Source: Halothiobacillus sp.
GTDB taxonomy: Bacteria > Pseudomonadota > Gammaproteobacteria > Halothiobacillales > Halothiobacillaceae
DNA length: 37,553 nucleotides
Assembly: GCA_024635755.1 (NCBI GenBank)
Contig: JAGXIF010000009.1
Coordinates: 1-37,553 of the forward strand
Reading direction: 5' to 3'
Notes under the pieces: model-generated
What the model saw: the letters and a program-made list of their open reading frames with translations, nothing else
Told to the model about the DNA's origin: nothing
The model's database searches: none
Translations under genes and position numbers: made by a program
Shown here: positions 36,628 through 37,553 of the stretch, piece after piece
How the letters are laid out: every line of letters begins with the position of its first letter
Numbering within the stretch: the first letter of the stretch is position 1

Positions 36628-37137
36628 ATGTTTTCGATGACTGCTACAACTGCGATTCCAATGGCGCTTTTGCTCGCTATCTCTCCACTCCATGCAAATG
36701 AACACATGGGTGACAAGGAACCGTGGCAACAGCCGGGCTGGGAGCCCGTCACCGAGGAAGAACGCAACCCGGGAGTAATCGAGTCCGAAATCGCGCAAGC
36801 CCGACTCCCCATCCACGAGAACAACGGCATCCGGTATGTGACCGGTGGAGTGGGCGCAGCCGAGCGCGCCTGGCTGAAACAGGAGGGGCGTGACTACTCC
36901 CTCAGGCTCACGTTCTCCAAAGGCAATCGAGGCGCATTCGTCTCGCAGGTGAAAACCACCCTCCAGGGAACCAACGGCCAACCGGCATTCCAGGCAACCA
37001 GCCAGGGACCTTGGCTGTACGTCGACGTGCCGGCGGGGCGCTATCAAGGCCAGGCCCACTATCGCGGCCAGACACACGACTTCCGGGTCACGGTGCCGAA
37101 CGCTGGACAAGCTCAGCGGGCAATCAACTTTCCCTGA
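36628..37137 (+). CDS. Small secreted protein with carboxypeptidase-regulatory-like fold
   Basis: 169 aa. A signal peptide is present (TTAIPMALLLAISPLHA, cleavage near residue 23). The mature part contains RYVTGGVGAAERAWLKQEGR, YSLRLTFSKGNRGAFVSQVK, then GPWLYVDVPAGRYQGQAHYR and a final strand VTV. This matches a common type of small periplasmic protein in proteobacteria whose core looks like a carboxypeptidase-regulatory (beta-sandwich) domain; function unknown. GGAGG lies eight nt before the ATG. No catalytic motif is seen. Confidence 0.8.
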   Translation: MFSMTATTAIPMALLLAISPLHANEHMGDKEPWQQPGWEPVTEEERNPGVIESEIAQARLPIHENNGIRYVTGGVGAAERAWLKQEGRDYSLRLTFSKGNRGAFVSQVKTTLQGTNGQPAFQATSQGPWLYVDVPAGRYQGQAHYRGQTHDFRVTVPNAGQAQRAINFP

Positions 37138-37149
37138 ATCAATCATCCG

Positions 37150-37400
37150 CCGACCAGCAAACCGCGAACAAGGCCCGGATCGGGCTGAACCATCGGAAAC
37201 GGCTTCTCCAAGCACAGTCTCGAGCTCAAAGTCGCCATGGAGAGACGCAAGACCGAGTCCATCAAGCAGGCCGTCGAAGCGGAAGGTAGGGGGAAATGGT
37301 CTCCCTTCCCATCGTCCAGCGCGAGGACAAGCGCCTCTGCCCAGCCGCGCGCGCCTTCGCCGAGTCCGCGCTCAACGGGAGGAAGCACGCCTCCAGCTCG
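37150..37400 (+). pseudogene. Broken cbbR-like LysR regulator fragment
   Basis: One frame reads PGSG, a stop, then TIGNGFSKHSLELKVAMERR and KTESIKQAVEA; the intact CbbR has PGSGTRSAVEKVFAEHGLTL, KVAME and NEAIKQAVEAG at the same place. After a frameshift the next frame gives MVSLPIVQREDKRLCPAARA and FAESAL, matching CbbR VVSLHIVQSE joined directly to VQREGKRPAPAARAFSDF. About 35 codons are thus missing between two similar VQ(S/R)E sites. The DNA-binding half is absent. Sequence is clearly diverged from the local cbbR, so it is an old paralogue rather than a fresh copy. Edges are approximate. Confidence 0.7.
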
Positions 37401-37423
37401 ACGCGACGGTGTCAATGTAGTGG

Positions 37424-37553
37424 TCAAGCGATCTTGGACAGTTCGTTGAGTGATTTCTCGGTTTCCGCCGGCGTATCGCCGTCCAGATACTGGTGAGGAC
37501 GGACCGAATCGTAATAGCCCATCAGGTACGCTCCGGCGTCTCGTCGGGCTGCG
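37424..37553 (-). mobile_element. IS3-family transposase (OrfB) C-terminus, cut by the window
   Basis: The minus strand reads MGYYDSVRPHQYLDGDTPAE and then TEKSLNELSKIA and a TGA stop at 37424. The YY..VRPHQ.LDG.TPAE pattern is the end of the integrase-type (DDE) domain in IS3-family OrfB proteins. The element continues beyond 37553. Its terminal inverted repeat should lie just left of the stop, near 37409-37423 (TGTCAATGTAGTGG), next to the broken cbbR fragment. Confidence 0.85.

Overview
The window is GC-rich chromosomal DNA from a gammaproteobacterium. The housekeeping blocks have gammaproteobacterial gene order: rng-yhdP-nitrilase, leuS-lptE-holA-proA-nadD-rsfS-rlmH-maf, and exbB-exbD-msbA-lpxK-trm112-kdsB. 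A complete form II RuBisCO module (cbbM, cbbQ, cbbO and a divergent cbbR) shows that the cell fixes CO2 by the Calvin cycle. A sulfur-oxidising chemolithoautotroph of the Halothiobacillus/Guyparkeria or Thioalkalivibrio type fits best. That placement is inference from gene content; I ran no search.

Region 1 (1-12 kb). A tRNA-Asn/tRNA-Arg operon with a near-consensus promoter opens the window. An old yellow enzyme plus a secreted GlcG/HbpS-like protein form a two-gene unit. A DUF2288 gene and a cupin gene diverge from a 43-bp gap, followed by a small membrane protein. A tightly coupled envelope operon (ExbB/D, MsbA, LpxK, Trm112-like, KdsB) makes and flips lipid A and activates KDO. A DUF4139 secreted protein overlaps the DAHP synthase gene.

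Region 2 (11-25.5 kb). All genes are on the minus strand: an amidase of the nitrilase superfamily, YhdP (phospholipid transport to the outer membrane), RNase G, Maf, RlmH, RsfS, NadD, ProA, HolA, LptE and LeuS. None looks unusual.

Region 3 (25.5-33.6 kb). This is the interesting part. A 273-bp MITE-like element with 32-bp terminal inverted repeats sits between leuS and a zinc-ribbon gene. Next comes a 117-bp fragment carrying the 3' end of a membrane-protein gene, then cbbO-cbbQ-cbbM, the divergent cbbR, a decayed glycosyltransferase fragment, and the intact membrane-protein gene whose 3' end is the second copy of the 117-bp repeat. The whole RuBisCO module is therefore bracketed by direct repeats, as expected if it entered as an islet at the 3' end of that gene.

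Region 4 (33.6-37.5 kb). This is a patchy accessory stretch: a CNNM/DUF21 membrane protein, a shortened and frameshifted CBS-domain gene, a hibernation factor with a cold-shock-like tail, a CIA30 protein, a small secreted protein, a broken cbbR-like fragment, and the end of an IS3-family transposase cut by the window edge. The number of remnants here supports a rearrangement hot spot next to the RuBisCO islet.
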